From Stenotrophomonas sp. ZAC14D1_NAIMI4_1 (lineage in GTDB: Bacteria; Pseudomonadota; Gammaproteobacteria; Xanthomonadales; Xanthomonadaceae): a DNA stretch of 64,000 nucleotides. Made by a program: the position numbers and the translations under genes. The notes under the pieces were generated by a model. The model made no database searches and had not been told where the DNA came from. It saw only the letters and a program-made list of their open reading frames with translations. The DNA is taken from assembly GCF_003086775.1 (NCBI RefSeq), contig NZ_CP026001.1, positions 2,878,407-2,942,406 on the forward strand, read 5' to 3'. Below are positions 8,111-22,273 of this stretch, in pieces. Each line of letters opens with the position of its first letter. Position 1 is the first letter of the stretch.

Positions 8111-8551
8111 GTGAGACCAGTCATTCCATAGGGAAATGACCCGGCGCCGACTGGGTAGCGTCGACCGTTGGTCGACCCCCGCGCGAGGCGCGGGGTTTTA
8201 GTTGGGTCGCGAAGGGCAGTCGACCAACGGTCGACTCTACCCCGTCATTTCGGCAGCGTGAGAACAGTCATCCCGTAGGGAAATGACCCGGCGCCGACTG
8301 GGTAGAGTCGACCGTTGGTCGACTCCCGCGCGAGGCGCGGGGTTTTGGTTGGGTCGCGAAGGGCAGTCGACCAACGGTCGACTCTACCCCGTCATTTCGG
8401 CAGCGTGAGAACAGTCATCCCGTAGGGAAATGACCCGGCGCCGACTGGGTAGAGTCGACCGTTGGTCGCCTCCCGCGCGAGGCGCGGGGTTTTAGTTGGG
8501 TCGCGAAGGGCAGTCGACCAACGGTCGACTCTACCCCGTCATTTCGGCAGC
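8111..8551. repeat. Three tandem 147-bp repeats, each containing a GTAG hairpin dimer
   Basis: The units run 8111-8257, 8258-8404 and 8405-8551 with an exact 147-base period. I count about six differences between units 1 and 2 and two between units 2 and 3. Each unit holds a short imperfect palindrome (GTCAT...GGGAAATGAC) and a full GTAG...CTAC hairpin dimer with arms GTCGACC/GGTCGAC. The last 13 bases of each unit equal the 3' end of gcd (codons for Leu-Pro-Lys and the stop), so the true gcd terminus is the end of unit 3 and two more copies of that terminus sit downstream. Confidence 0.95.
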
Positions 8552-11079
8552 GCGTACGCCATCACGTAATCACCCTTCGGTGTTTCCATGAAGTGGTGCC
8601 CGGCCGCCACGATCACCACGTACTGGCGGCCGTCCTGCTCGTACACCATCGGGTTGGCCTGGCCACCGGCCGGCAGCTTGGCGTGCCACAGTTCCTTGCC
8701 GGTCTTCAGATCAATGGCGCGCAGCAGGTCGTCGGTGGCCGCCGCGATGAAGATCAGTCCGCTGGCGGTCACCACCGAACCGCCGTTGTTGGGCGTGCCG
8801 ATTTCAATCGGCAGGCCGGAACGGATGCCGAACGGGCCATTGCCGCGCGCACTGCCGAACGGCCGATCCCACAGCAGCTTGCCGGTGCGCAGGTCGACGG
8901 CGCGGATGCCACCATAGGGCGGCTGCTTGCACAGCAGGCCGGTGAACGGCAGGCGCCAGCCGGCGTTGACGTCGATGGCGTACGGCGTGCCCACCTGCGG
9001 GTCGCCCGCACCTTCGGCGCCGCCCTTGTCATGGGTGATCGCCTCGCGCGGCAGCCAGCCCTTGCGGTCGGCCTCGGCGCGCGGCACCAGCCGGTTGTAG
9101 TTGGGCATGTCGTTGTAGTTGGCCACGATCACCCCGCGCCGCGTATCGATGGCCACGCTGCCCCAGTCCGAACCACCGTTGTAGCCGGGGTATTCGATCG
9201 AATGATGATCGGTGCTCGGCGGCGTGTAGAAGCCTTCGTAATGCGCCTTGCGGAACTGGATGCGGCACACCAGCTGGTCGATGGGCGTGATGCCCCACAT
9301 GTCCTGCTCGGTCAGGTCGTGCTCGCGGCGCAGCGTGTGGTACAGCGAGAACAACTGGGTCGGCGAGCGCTGCTCCGGTTCGACGCCACCGGTCGGCACC
9401 TTGCGTTCTTCTGCAGGGGTCAGCAGCTCGCCGGTGCGGCGGTCGAGGATGTACATGTCGCCCTGCTTGGTCGGCAGCAGGATGGCCGGCACCTTGCCCT
9501 GCGCAGTCGGGTAGTCGATCAGGCTGCCCTGCGAACCCATGTCGTAATCCCAGACATCCTTGCGCACGGCCTGGAAATGCCACGCGGGCTTGCCGGTGGT
9601 CACGTCGATGGCGACCAGCGATGTGGCGTACTTGTTCTGGTTCTCGGTGCGCGAGCCACTCCAGTAGTCGCCCGCGGAATTGCCCATCGGCAGATAGACC
9701 AGGCCCAGCTTTTCATCGCCGGTGGCGGTGGTCCACATGTTCGGCGTGCCACGCGTGTACTCCTTGCCCTGCGCCGGCAGGCCGGTCAGTTCCGGCTGGT
9801 CCATGTCCCAGGCCCAGCGCAGCTTGCCGGTCACCGCATCGTAGGCCTGGATGACGCCCGACGGCGCATCGCGGCGCTGGCCGTCCAGCACCTGGTGGCC
9901 GGTCACGATGACGCCGCGCACGATGGCCGGCGGCGAGGTGATGGACACATAGCCCGGCGGCGTGCTGCCCATGCCCAGGGTGATGTCGACCTGGCCGTTG
10001 TTGCCGAAGTTGGCGCAGGGCTTTCCGCTGTCGGCATCCACGGCGATGATGCGGCCGTCCAGGGTGCCTTCGATGATGCGTGCGGTGCAGGCCGGGCGGT
10101 TGCCAGGCACGCTGGCGGCGCCTGCGGTCGGCGGCGGTGCAGGCAGTGCGAGGTCGGCCGCCGCATCTGCCAGGGCAGCATCGACCACGGCGGCGCCACT
10201 CGGTTGTTCGTAATAGGACACGCCGCGGCATGCTGCGGTGTAGGGAATGGAAGCGTCCTTCACCTTCGGATTGAAACGCCAGATTTCCTTGCCGCTGCTG
10301 GCGTCGAGTGCGATCAACTGGTTGCGCGCGGTGCACAGGTACAAGCGGTTGCCGATCTTCAGCGGCGTGGTTTCCGCGCCCCAGCGGTTCTCTGGCAGGT
10401 CGCCGGTGCGGAACTGCCAGGCCGGCTGCAGCGTGGCCACGTTGTCCGGGGTGATCTGCTGCAGCGGCGAGAAACGGGTGGCGGCGTTGTTGCGGCCCCA
10501 CGCGGCCCAGTCGCTGTCGGCCGGGCGGTCGGAGGGCTGCAGGCCGGTGGTGTCCTCAGTGGGATCGATGCCGGTCGAGGCGGTTGCATCGGGGAACGGC
10601 TGCTCGCCGCGCACTTCACCGTGCGGCACGAAGGCGAGCGCGAACGCCGCCACGAACACCAGCATCAGCACCACCGCAACACCGCGCGATGCACGCCGCG
10701 GGAACGGCCGCTGCAGGGTCGGGGCGAGCAGCGCCATCACGATCGCCAGCGCGGTCACCAGGCCCAGCCGCGGCACCCAGCGCCAGTAGCTGCTGCCCGA
10801 CTCCCACCACGTCCACAGCAGCGTGCCGATGAAGATGGCGGCGAACAGCAGCGCGGCACTGCGGCGGTTGCCCCACAGCAGCACACCGCTGGCCAGCATG
10901 GCGACGCCGGCGATGGCGTAGTACCAGGAACCGCCCAGCGTCAGCAGCCAGATACCCAGGCCGCCGATGACCGCGCCGAGCAGGATCAGCAGCAGGGACA
11001 GGAGGGTGGCCACCGGGTGCCGGCGACGCGGCGTGCGGGAGGGGTCTTCGGGGGGAACGGCAGCGGGGGCGGCAGGCAT
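8539..11079 (-). CDS. gcd: Membrane-bound PQQ-dependent glucose/quinate/shikimate-family dehydrogenase, 846 aa
   Basis: This oxidises aldose or a related polyol in the periplasm and passes electrons to ubiquinone. The N-terminus has about five membrane helices between residues 22 and 170 (for example VATLLSLLLILLGAVIGGLG and LGLVTALAIVMALLAP). A periplasmic eight-bladed PQQ propeller follows, with W-docking repeats such as IALDASSGKEIWRFNP, WAWDMDQPE, VDLRTGKLLWDRPFG and IDLKTGKELWHAKLP. A Cys-rich stretch (ARNQ...CRGVSYYE) lies near residue 290. Length and layout match the glucose dehydrogenase family. The gene stands alone; its 3' end is duplicated in the tandem array beside it. The physiological sugar cannot be fixed from sequence. 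Confidence 0.93.
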   Translation of the reverse strand: MPAAPAAVPPEDPSRTPRRRHPVATLLSLLLILLGAVIGGLGIWLLTLGGSWYYAIAGVAMLASGVLLWGNRRSAALLFAAIFIGTLLWTWWESGSSYWRWVPRLGLVTALAIVMALLAPTLQRPFPRRASRGVAVVLMLVFVAAFALAFVPHGEVRGEQPFPDATASTGIDPTEDTTGLQPSDRPADSDWAAWGRNNAATRFSPLQQITPDNVATLQPAWQFRTGDLPENRWGAETTPLKIGNRLYLCTARNQLIALDASSGKEIWRFNPKVKDASIPYTAACRGVSYYEQPSGAAVVDAALADAAADLALPAPPPTAGAASVPGNRPACTARIIEGTLDGRIIAVDADSGKPCANFGNNGQVDITLGMGSTPPGYVSITSPPAIVRGVIVTGHQVLDGQRRDAPSGVIQAYDAVTGKLRWAWDMDQPELTGLPAQGKEYTRGTPNMWTTATGDEKLGLVYLPMGNSAGDYWSGSRTENQNKYATSLVAIDVTTGKPAWHFQAVRKDVWDYDMGSQGSLIDYPTAQGKVPAILLPTKQGDMYILDRRTGELLTPAEERKVPTGGVEPEQRSPTQLFSLYHTLRREHDLTEQDMWGITPIDQLVCRIQFRKAHYEGFYTPPSTDHHSIEYPGYNGGSDWGSVAIDTRRGVIVANYNDMPNYNRLVPRAEADRKGWLPREAITHDKGGAEGAGDPQVGTPYAIDVNAGWRLPFTGLLCKQPPYGGIRAVDLRTGKLLWDRPFGSARGNGPFGIRSGLPIEIGTPNNGGSVVTASGLIFIAAATDDLLRAIDLKTGKELWHAKLPAGGQANPMVYEQDGRQYVVIVAAGHHFMETPKGDYVMAYALPK

Positions 11080-11205
11080 TTCAGGCTCCAGGGCGCGGCC
11101 GGGTGGCCGGTTGGAAGAGGGTCACTGCGGACGGCATCGTCCGCTGGTTCGCCAACCGTTATCCGCCCCTGCCTGTGAAATGAATGCGTTCTTTGCCTGC
11201 AGATA

Positions 11206-11236
11206 CGACGACGCCGGCACAAGGCCGGCGTCGTCG
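11206..11236. terminator. Hairpin downstream of gyrA
   Basis: This is an inverted repeat with 12-base arms (CGACGACGCCGG at 11206-11217 and its complement at 11225-11236) around a seven-base loop. It lies 22 bases after the gyrA stop on the minus strand. There is no T-run, so it may terminate weakly or protect the 3' end. Confidence 0.55.
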
Positions 11237-11258
11237 GGTACCTCTCATCGCGGCAGGA

Positions 11259-13973
<2,715 letters not shown>

Positions 13974-14130
13974 TCGGGTTCCGTTGTCTGGTAGCGGTCC
14001 AGTCCGGCGCAGCCCTCTGCGGGAGGGGGTCGTGCCGGAACCTCGATTCAACCTGTGGATACTACCACAACAGGCCGTTTTCCGCCTCCCTTTACGGGGA
14101 TTTTACCGGCACAAATCAGGAACTTAGGGG

Positions 14131-14155
14131 GCTGCCGGCCAGCGGCCGGCACTAC
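14131..14155 (-). repeat. GTAG palindrome (SMAG-type), single copy
   Basis: Read on the minus strand this is GTAG followed by a hairpin with arms GCCGGCC/GGCCGGC and loop GCT. It lies in the 245-base region between gyrA and mtnA, upstream of gyrA. Confidence 0.8.
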
Positions 14156-14163
14156 CGGGGGCT

Positions 14164-14202
14164 GGGGTCGGAGCCCTTTCCTGCAGAAAGGGATCCGACC
14201 CC
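14164..14202. repeat. Large inverted repeat downstream of mtnA
   Basis: The arms GGGGTCGGA-GCCCTTTC and GAAAGGG-ATCCGACCCC pair almost perfectly around a short CTGCA loop. It begins 18 bases after the mtnA stop on the minus strand and could end that transcript, although no T-run follows. It is distinct in sequence from the neighbouring GTAG element. Confidence 0.75.
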
Positions 14203-14219
14203 GGCAGGACCCGCCTGCC

Positions 14220-15284
14220 TCAGCCGCCGAAGGCCGCGCGCATGTTCCCGGCGGTCGGGTTCAGGATGACGCCGCGCTCGGTCACGATGGCGTCGATCAG
14301 CTCGCCCGGGGTGACGTCGAACACCGGGTTCCAGGCGGCGATGCCCTCGGCCACGGTGCGGGTGCCGCCCACGCCGTACAACTCGCCCGGGTCGCGCTGC
14401 TCGATCTCGATCTGGCTGCCGTCCACGGTCTCCATGTCCACCGTCGAGGACGGGGCCACAACCATGAACTTCACCCCGTGGTGGCGGGCGGCAATGGCCA
14501 GCTGGTAGGTGCCGATCTTGTTGGCGGTATCGCCATTGGCGCAGATGCGGTCGGCGCCGACGATCACCCACTGCACCGCGCCGGTCTTCATCAGGTGCGA
14601 GGCGGCCGAATCGGCGATCAGGGTGGCGTCGATGCCGTCCTGCTGCAGTTCCCACACGGTCAGGCGTGCGCCCTGCAGCCACGGCCGGGTTTCACCGGCG
14701 AACACGCGGGCGATGCGGTGCTGGGCCATGCCGGCGCGGATCACGCCCAGCGCGGTACCGAAGCCGGCGGTGGCCAGCGAGCCGGTATTGCAATGGGTGA
14801 GCACGCCGCTGCCGGCCTCGATCAGGCCCGCACCCAGCGCACCCATGTGGCGGTTGGCCGCCAGGTCTTCCTCGGCGATGGCCTGGGCCTCGGCTTCCAG
14901 CAGCGCCTTCCAGTCGGCGCCGGCGGCGGTCAGGCAGCGGCGCATGCGCGCCAGCGCCCAGGCCAGGTTCACCGCGGTGGGGCGCGAGGCGTTCAGCCGC
15001 TGCAGGGCCGGTTCCAGCTGCTGCAATGCATGTGCACCATCGGCGGCCCGCACGTCGCGTGCCGCCAGCACCACGCCCCAGGCGGCGGCGATGCCGATGG
15101 CCGGTGCACCGCGCACGGTCAGTGCATGGATGGCGCTGGCGACTTCGTCGCTGTCATGGCAGACCACGTGTTCGACCACGAACGGCAGCTTGCGCTGGTC
15201 AAGCAGTTGCAGGGCATCGCCGGTCCACAGGATCGGGCGGATGTGGTCGTAGCGGGCGTAGTCGAGGTCGGTGGCAGTGTTCAT
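14220..15284 (-). CDS. mtnA: S-methyl-5-thioribose-1-phosphate isomerase, 354 aa
   Basis: MtnA converts methylthioribose-1-phosphate to methylthioribulose-1-phosphate in the methionine salvage pathway, recycling the methylthio group left after polyamine synthesis. The sequence has the family hallmarks: [14 protein letters not shown] near residue 60, [13 protein letters not shown] with the catalytic Cys, the [18 protein letters not shown] motif holding the catalytic Asp, and the C-terminal [21 protein letters not shown] start at the ATG at 15284 ([17 protein letters not shown]); a longer form would only add an unrelated 17-residue leader. Other salvage genes are not in the window. Confidence 0.95.
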   Translation of the reverse strand: MNTATDLDYARYDHIRPILWTGDALQLLDQRKLPFVVEHVVCHDSDEVASAIHALTVRGAPAIGIAAAWGVVLAARDVRAADGAHALQQLEPALQRLNASRPTAVNLAWALARMRRCLTAAGADWKALLEAEAQAIAEEDLAANRHMGALGAGLIEAGSGVLTHCNTGSLATAGFGTALGVIRAGMAQHRIARVFAGETRPWLQGARLTVWELQQDGIDATLIADSAASHLMKTGAVQWVIVGADRICANGDTANKIGTYQLAIAARHHGVKFMVVAPSSTVDMETVDGSQIEIEQRDPGELYGVGGTRTVAEGIAAWNPVFDVTPGELIDAIVTERGVILNPTAGNMRAAFGG

Positions 15285-15331
15285 GGGCCCATTGTAGGGC
15301 CACGCCCGGCGCGGTTGGAGCCTGCGCGGGC

Positions 15332-16084
15332 TCAATTCACCGAGAAATCGGCGCGGCAGCCGCCATCCACCCAGATACCGTTGCGGCTCCAGCCCCAGGT
15401 CCTGCCTTCCTCGCAGGGCGTGCCGGACAACTGCTTGATCACCTTCGCCTCGGTGGAGATGGTGGCACCGCAGAAGCGCCGGCGCTTGGACTTGGATTCG
15501 CAGGTCAGCTTGCGTGCCACGTCGACGAACCGGCCGTCATCGTCGGCTACCTCGAAATCGCCCTGGCAGCCGCGGCTGGTCCAGACCTCGTTGCGCTTGT
15601 AGCCCCAGCCCTGCCCTTCGCGGCATGGCAGCACCGAAAGCTGGCGCAGCAGGCGAACCGGCGCGCCATCCAGCCGCACGGGGCAGCTCTGCGGTCGGCC
15701 GTTGGATTCGCAGCGCACCACGCGGCGCACCAGGCGCTTGCCCTTGCCGTCGCTGGCAGCAGTCGTGCCGGCGGTACCCTGCGCGGAACGCGCGCGGAAT
15801 TCAGCACGGCAGCCCAGGGTCACCCACACGCCACTGCGGTCGGTGCCCCATTCGCTGCCACGGATGCAGGTATTGCTCGACAACTGGCGCACCAGGTCGA
15901 CGCCGTTGCTGACGTCGATATCGCAGTGCACCCAGCCCATGTCGCGCGATTCGCAGGTCACCACTTCGCCCTCGTAGCCGGCCGGCTGGGCCGACGCCGA
16001 CGACGGCAGCACGCCGCCCCATATCGCCATGGAGTACACCGGTGCCGCCACGACCGCAAACCACTTGACCAAAGCATTCCCCAA
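15332..16084 (-). CDS. Exported protein with three DUF3011-type repeats, 250 aa
   Basis: A signal peptide ([22 protein letters not shown], cleavage near ASA-Q) precedes three homologous modules of about 70 residues. Each has a CES(K/N/R) start, a central QLS-x-xx-C, and a WG-(5)-G-V/I-W-V-x-x-GC-x-A/G-x-F ending. The four conserved cysteines per module suggest disulphides in the periplasm. The start is a TTG at 16084, the only in-frame initiation codon before the signal; the ribosome site is poor, so an ATG in the signal region (about residue 19) remains possible. DUF3011 has no established function. Confidence 0.82.
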   Translation of the reverse strand: MGNALVKWFAVVAAPVYSMAIWGGVLPSSASAQPAGYEGEVVTCESRDMGWVHCDIDVSNGVDLVRQLSSNTCIRGSEWGTDRSGVWVTLGCRAEFRARSAQGTAGTTAASDGKGKRLVRRVVRCESNGRPQSCPVRLDGAPVRLLRQLSVLPCREGQGWGYKRNEVWTSRGCQGDFEVADDDGRFVDVARKLTCESKSKRRRFCGATISTEAKVIKQLSGTPCEEGRTWGWSRNGIWVDGGCRADFSVN

Positions 16085-16204
16085 CGGAGCGGATGAATCA
16101 CGACGCCAGTGTCCCGCATCAGGCGTGATAAGACCATCATCGCGCTTGCTGAATCAAGCGCGAAATCCGTCGGTTTTGTTCAGGCGCAGCGCACGCGCAT
16201 GCGT

Positions 16205-17161
16205 TCAGGCATGCGCGAAATCGAAGGCCAGCACATCGGCGATGCGCGGCGTGCGGTTCATCGCCATCAGCAGGCGATCCACACCCACCGCGACACCTGC
16301 ACAGGCGGGCATCGCAGGCAATGCCGCCAGCAAGGCCTCATCGAGCGCCGGCTGCACCTGGCCACGTTCGTGCCGGCGCTGCTGGTCATGTTCGAAGCGC
16401 GCACGCTGCTCGCCTGCATCGTTCAGCTCGTGATAGCCGTTGGCGAGCTCGACCGCCCCCAGGTACAACTCGAACCGCTCGGCCAGCGGTGGCGTGCCAG
16501 GGCGGATGCGCGCCAGCGCCGCCTGGCTGGCGGGCCAGTCATGCACCACGGTCATGACCGCGTCATCGAAGTGCGGTTGGATGCGATGGGTCATCAGCAG
16601 GTCGAGCCAGTCGTCACGGGTCAGGCCCACCGGATCGATATGCACGTCACCCAGCGCGGTGCGCAGCGCACCTTCGTCCGCATCGAACGGATCGACGCCG
16701 GCATGCTGCTGGAACAGTTCACGGTAGCTGAGCACGCGCAGTGTTGCCGTGCGCCCGACCAGCGCCAACGCCTGGCGCACCAGCTCGGCGGTTTCCTGCA
16801 CCAGGCGATGGTGGTCCCAGCCCACGCGGTACCACTCCAGCATGGTGAACTCGGGATTGTGGCGGCCACCGGCCTCGCCATTGCGGAACACCCGGCCGAG
16901 TTCGTAGCAATCGCCCACGCCCGCGGCGAGCAGGCGCTTCAGGGGAAATTCCGGCGACGTGCGCAGCCAGCGGCGGCGGCCACCGGCATCGACGTGGCCA
17001 CTGAAATCGGTATGGAAGCTGTCGATGTTCGGTTCGGTGTTGCCGGCCACCGAGAGGATCGGCGTTTCCACTTCCAGCACATCGCGCTCGGCGAAGAAGC
17101 GGCGCACCAGCGCATTGAGCGCGGCACGCTGCTGCAGCGCGCGCAGCAGGGCCTCGCTCAC
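16205..17161 (-). CDS. epmA: Elongation factor P--(R)-beta-lysine ligase, 318 aa
   Basis: EpmA is a stand-alone, truncated class II lysyl-tRNA synthetase that attaches lysine to EF-P rather than to tRNA, helping ribosomes pass polyproline stretches. It has class II motif 1/2 elements (LEVETPILS, then RTSPEFPLKRLLAAG and FRNGEAGGRHNPEFTMLEWYR) and motif 3 (AGVAVGVDRLLMAMNR). The anticodon-binding domain of LysS is absent, matching the family length. The start is a GTG at 17161, overlapping the GNAT stop by four bases (GTGA), so both are one operon with ligA. epmB and efp are not in the window. Confidence 0.95.
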   Translation of the reverse strand: MSEALLRALQQRAALNALVRRFFAERDVLEVETPILSVAGNTEPNIDSFHTDFSGHVDAGGRRRWLRTSPEFPLKRLLAAGVGDCYELGRVFRNGEAGGRHNPEFTMLEWYRVGWDHHRLVQETAELVRQALALVGRTATLRVLSYRELFQQHAGVDPFDADEGALRTALGDVHIDPVGLTRDDWLDLLMTHRIQPHFDDAVMTVVHDWPASQAALARIRPGTPPLAERFELYLGAVELANGYHELNDAGEQRARFEHDQQRRHERGQVQPALDEALLAALPAMPACAGVAVGVDRLLMAMNRTPRIADVLAFDFAHA

Positions 17162-17643
17162 AGGATGCCCTCCGGGCGCGGGTGGTCCAGCGGCAGGGTC
17201 AGCAGATCGCGGGTGTCATCGATGTAGCCGCTGGCCAGGTACAGGCGCCGCGCCAGTTCGTTGTGGTGGTTCACTTCCAGGCGCAGCCGGCTGACACCGC
17301 GACCACGTGCACGCTGTTCGCAGGTGGCCAGCGCCTGCTTGCCACGGCCGCGGCCGCGCGCGCGGTGCGCCAGGTACAGCTCGTCCAGCAGCATGAAATG
17401 GCCGCCCTGCTCCAGGCTGAAGCCCATGGCGATGACCGCGTAGCCGCAGACCTCCCCTGCCTCGTCCAGCCACAGCAGCACTTCGCCGTTGCGCGGGTCG
17501 GCCAGCAGTGCATCGACGCCACGGCGCACGCGTGCGTCGTCGAATTCGATCTTGTCTTCGGCGTAGAACTCACGCATCAGCGCGATCAGCAGCGCCTCGT
17601 CGGCACGGGTGGCCAGGCGGAAATCCAGCGGGGCGGTCTGCAT
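17158..17643 (-). CDS. GNAT-family N-acetyltransferase, 161 aa
   Basis: A typical GNAT fold is seen: the pyrophosphate-binding motif A reads RARGRGRGKQALATCEQ, preceded by the beta-4 strand FMLLDELYLAHRARG, and motif B ends with RRLYLASGYIDD. The ATG at 17643 is preceded by AGAGGA seven bases upstream, so the longer in-frame ATG at 17658 is not needed. It lies 52 bases after ligA and overlaps epmA by four bases. The acetyl acceptor is unknown; placement with epmA hints at, but does not prove, a translation-linked substrate. Confidence 0.9.
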   Translation of the reverse strand: MQTAPLDFRLATRADEALLIALMREFYAEDKIEFDDARVRRGVDALLADPRNGEVLLWLDEAGEVCGYAVIAMGFSLEQGGHFMLLDELYLAHRARGRGRGKQALATCEQRARGRGVSRLRLEVNHHNELARRLYLASGYIDDTRDLLTLPLDHPRPEGIL

Positions 17644-17695
17644 CGGTTGTCCTCTCATGCGTCAGACCGGGCGCACGCAGCGCCCGGCGGGGTCA

Positions 17696-20194
<2,499 letters not shown>

Positions 20195-20302
20195 CTACCG
20201 CGCCCGGGCGCCAGGCCCCGTCATGCCCGCGCCGAACCGCCGGGTTGCCGCCCGCCCCCAACCAGCGTTAGCGTGCTGCGGTTGCCCTCCGGAATCCTCC
20301 CC

Positions 20303-21418
20303 GTGTCCCTGCCCGCTTCCCGCCGCCACTTCCTGCAACTGGCCGGGGTCGGCCTTGTCGCCGCCGGCAGCAGCCTGCCGCGCCTCGGCCAGGCCCAGCC
20401 TGCCGCGGCACCCGCTGCCGCCGGCCCGGTCCTGCTCAACTTCAACGAGTGTCCGTATGGCCCCTCGCCCGCCGCCCAGCAGGCGGCACGCGACAGCGTT
20501 GCCGGCAGCGGCCGGTATCAGTTCGCCCTGGCGGGGCAGGTGCGCGATGCCTTCGTCGCCCAGGCCGGCATCCCGGCCGATCATGTGCGCCTCTACCCGG
20601 GCTCCAGCGAGCCGTTGAACCGCGCCGCCACGCTGTGGACCGGCCCGCAGGCCGCGCTGGTGGTAGCCGACCCCACTTTCGAAACGCTCGGTGACATGGC
20701 TGCTGCGCGTGGCGCTCATGTGCAGAAGGTGCCGCTGCGCGCCGATGGTGCGCACGACCTGCGCGCGATGGTGGCTGCGGCGCATGCGCAGCCGACGGGG
20801 CTGGTGTACGTGTGCAATCCGAACAACCCCACCGGCTCGATCAGCCCGCCGGCCGAACTGGCCTGGCTGCTGGCCAACAAGCCGACCAGCACGCGCGTAC
20901 TGGTGGACGAGGCCTACCTGCAGTACAGCGAGCAGCCGAGCCTGATCGCACAGGTGGCCCAGCGCGATGACCTGATCGTGCTGCGTACGTTCTCCAAGCT
21001 CTACGGCATGGCCGGCCTGCGCCTGGGCGTGGCGGCGGCCCACCCCGACCGGCTGCGCGAACTGGCCAGCCTGGGCGAGAACCCGCTGCCGGTGCCGGCG
21101 CTGGCGGCCGCGCTGGCCAGCCTGCAGGATCCCGGGTTGATCGCGCAGCGGCGGCTGCAGAATGCCAAGGCCCGGCAGGCCACCATCGCCTGGCTGGGCA
21201 AGCGCGGCTTCAGCTGCGTGCCGTCGGAAGCAAACTGCTTCGTGGTGGATGTGCAGCGCGACGGCAACGCGTTCGCCAAGGCGATGGCCGACGACGGCGT
21301 GGTGATCGGCCGCAGCTGGCCGATCTGGCCGCAACGCGTGCGGGTGACCGTGGGCACCGAAGAGGAAATGGCCGCGTTCCGTCGCGCATTCGCGAAGGTC
21401 ACCGGCGTGCCGGCGTAA
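20303..21418 (+). CDS. Histidinol-phosphate-aminotransferase-like PLP enzyme with Tat signal, about 371 aa
   Basis: A fold-type I aminotransferase: substrate-binding NECPYGPSP near the N-terminus, CNPNNPTGS, LVDEAYLQY, and the PLP-binding Lys232 in TFSKLYGMAGLRLG. The N-terminus carries a twin-arginine motif (SRRHFLQLAGVGLVAAGSS) followed by an alanine-proline-rich linker, which predicts Tat export with cofactor bound. I chose the GTG at 20303 (MSLPASRRHF); an ATG at 20273 would add ten residues. It lies alone on the plus strand between the minus-strand ligA and zipA. It is unlikely to be the biosynthetic HisC given the signal peptide; its periplasmic substrate is unknown. Confidence 0.88.
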   Translation: MSLPASRRHFLQLAGVGLVAAGSSLPRLGQAQPAAAPAAAGPVLLNFNECPYGPSPAAQQAARDSVAGSGRYQFALAGQVRDAFVAQAGIPADHVRLYPGSSEPLNRAATLWTGPQAALVVADPTFETLGDMAAARGAHVQKVPLRADGAHDLRAMVAAAHAQPTGLVYVCNPNNPTGSISPPAELAWLLANKPTSTRVLVDEAYLQYSEQPSLIAQVAQRDDLIVLRTFSKLYGMAGLRLGVAAAHPDRLRELASLGENPLPVPALAAALASLQDPGLIAQRRLQNAKARQATIAWLGKRGFSCVPSEANCFVVDVQRDGNAFAKAMADDGVVIGRSWPIWPQRVRVTVGTEEEMAAFRRAFAKVTGVPA

Positions 21419-21420
21419 CC

Positions 21421-21473
21421 CATCCACGCATGGCGTGGATCTACCTGGGCGGGTGCCGACCGTTGGTCGGCAC
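21421..21473. repeat. GTAG palindrome plus second hairpin between aminotransferase and zipA
   Basis: On the minus strand, GTAG at 21444 starts a hairpin with arms ATCCACGC/GCGTGGAT (21421-21444). A second hairpin GTGCCGACC-gtt-GGTCGGCAC follows at 21453-21473. The pair sits between two convergent genes and may act as a shared 3' end structure. Confidence 0.8.
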
Positions 21474-21489
21474 ACCAGAAAAAACGCTC

Positions 21490-22227
21490 TTACCAGCGCG
21501 GGGTCTTGGTCAGCGGCGGGGCCTGGTGCTGGCGGTCGTAGGCACGCAGCTCGTCGCGGATGTGGGCGATGCGCTGGCGGCCCAGGGCGTTGCGGCTGTC
21601 ATCCAGCACCACGCCATCGAGCAGCTCGGCCATGCGCTGCACGGTCGGCAGCATCTTTTCCCAGGCATCCAGCGCGGTCAGCGGGGCCGGCAAGGTGAGG
21701 AAGAAGGCGATTGCCGGGGTTTCCATGGCGCGGATGTTGGCCATGTCAAAGCTGCCCGGCTTCATGATGCTGGCCATCGAGAAGATCGGGCCGCGCTCGG
21801 GATGGCCTTCCACCAGGCGGTGGAACACGTTCATGTGCCCGAACACCAGGCCGGTCTTCTCGGCCGCCACCACGATGTCCTCGCCACGCAGCTGCTCACC
21901 GGCGCGGGCGGCCACGAACAACGACACGATCTTGTCGAAGTCCTGGGTCGCGCGCTTGCCCAGATCGCTGCTGCCGGCATCGGTATCGGCCAGGCCAAGC
22001 TCGGCCTGCTGGCCTTCATCGCCCAGGCCCGGCTCGCTGCGGGTCTCGGCCAGGGCCACACCGTCTTCGCCCAGCACCGGCTCGCGGCGCTCGCCGGCAG
22101 TCGGTTCCGCGCTCTCCACGCGACGTCCCTGCGGCTTCTTCTTCGGACGGCCAAACAGGAAGATCGCAGCAACCAGCAGCAGGCCGGCGGCCAGGATGCC
22201 GATGCGCAACAGTGCCGTGTCGGTCAT
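21490..22227 (-). CDS. zipA: Cell-division protein ZipA, 245 aa
   Basis: ZipA tethers FtsZ to the inner membrane at the septum. The N-terminal membrane helix (LLRIGILAAGLLLVAAIFLFG) is followed by a short basic segment (RPKKKPQGRR) and a linker of about 75 residues. The C-terminal FtsZ-binding domain (about 100-235) contains VSLFVAARAGEQLRGEDIVVA, GLVFGHMNVFHRL and PIFSMASIMKPGSFD. It lies 46 bases after smc, as in the usual smc-zipA order; ligA, commonly third, is displaced by a plus-strand gene. Confidence 0.96.
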   Translation of the reverse strand: MTDTALLRIGILAAGLLLVAAIFLFGRPKKKPQGRRVESAEPTAGERREPVLGEDGVALAETRSEPGLGDEGQQAELGLADTDAGSSDLGKRATQDFDKIVSLFVAARAGEQLRGEDIVVAAEKTGLVFGHMNVFHRLVEGHPERGPIFSMASIMKPGSFDMANIRAMETPAIAFFLTLPAPLTALDAWEKMLPTVQRMAELLDGVVLDDSRNALGRQRIAHIRDELRAYDRQHQAPPLTKTPRW

Positions 22228-22273
22228 TCGGTAGGTACTCCGGCTAGTTCATTCAGGTAACTAGAATGGCACG

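Noticed and set aside
8111..8551. CRISPR array
   Set aside because: The 147-base units are near-identical throughout and have no spacers; they contain GTAG hairpins beside a RAYT gene.
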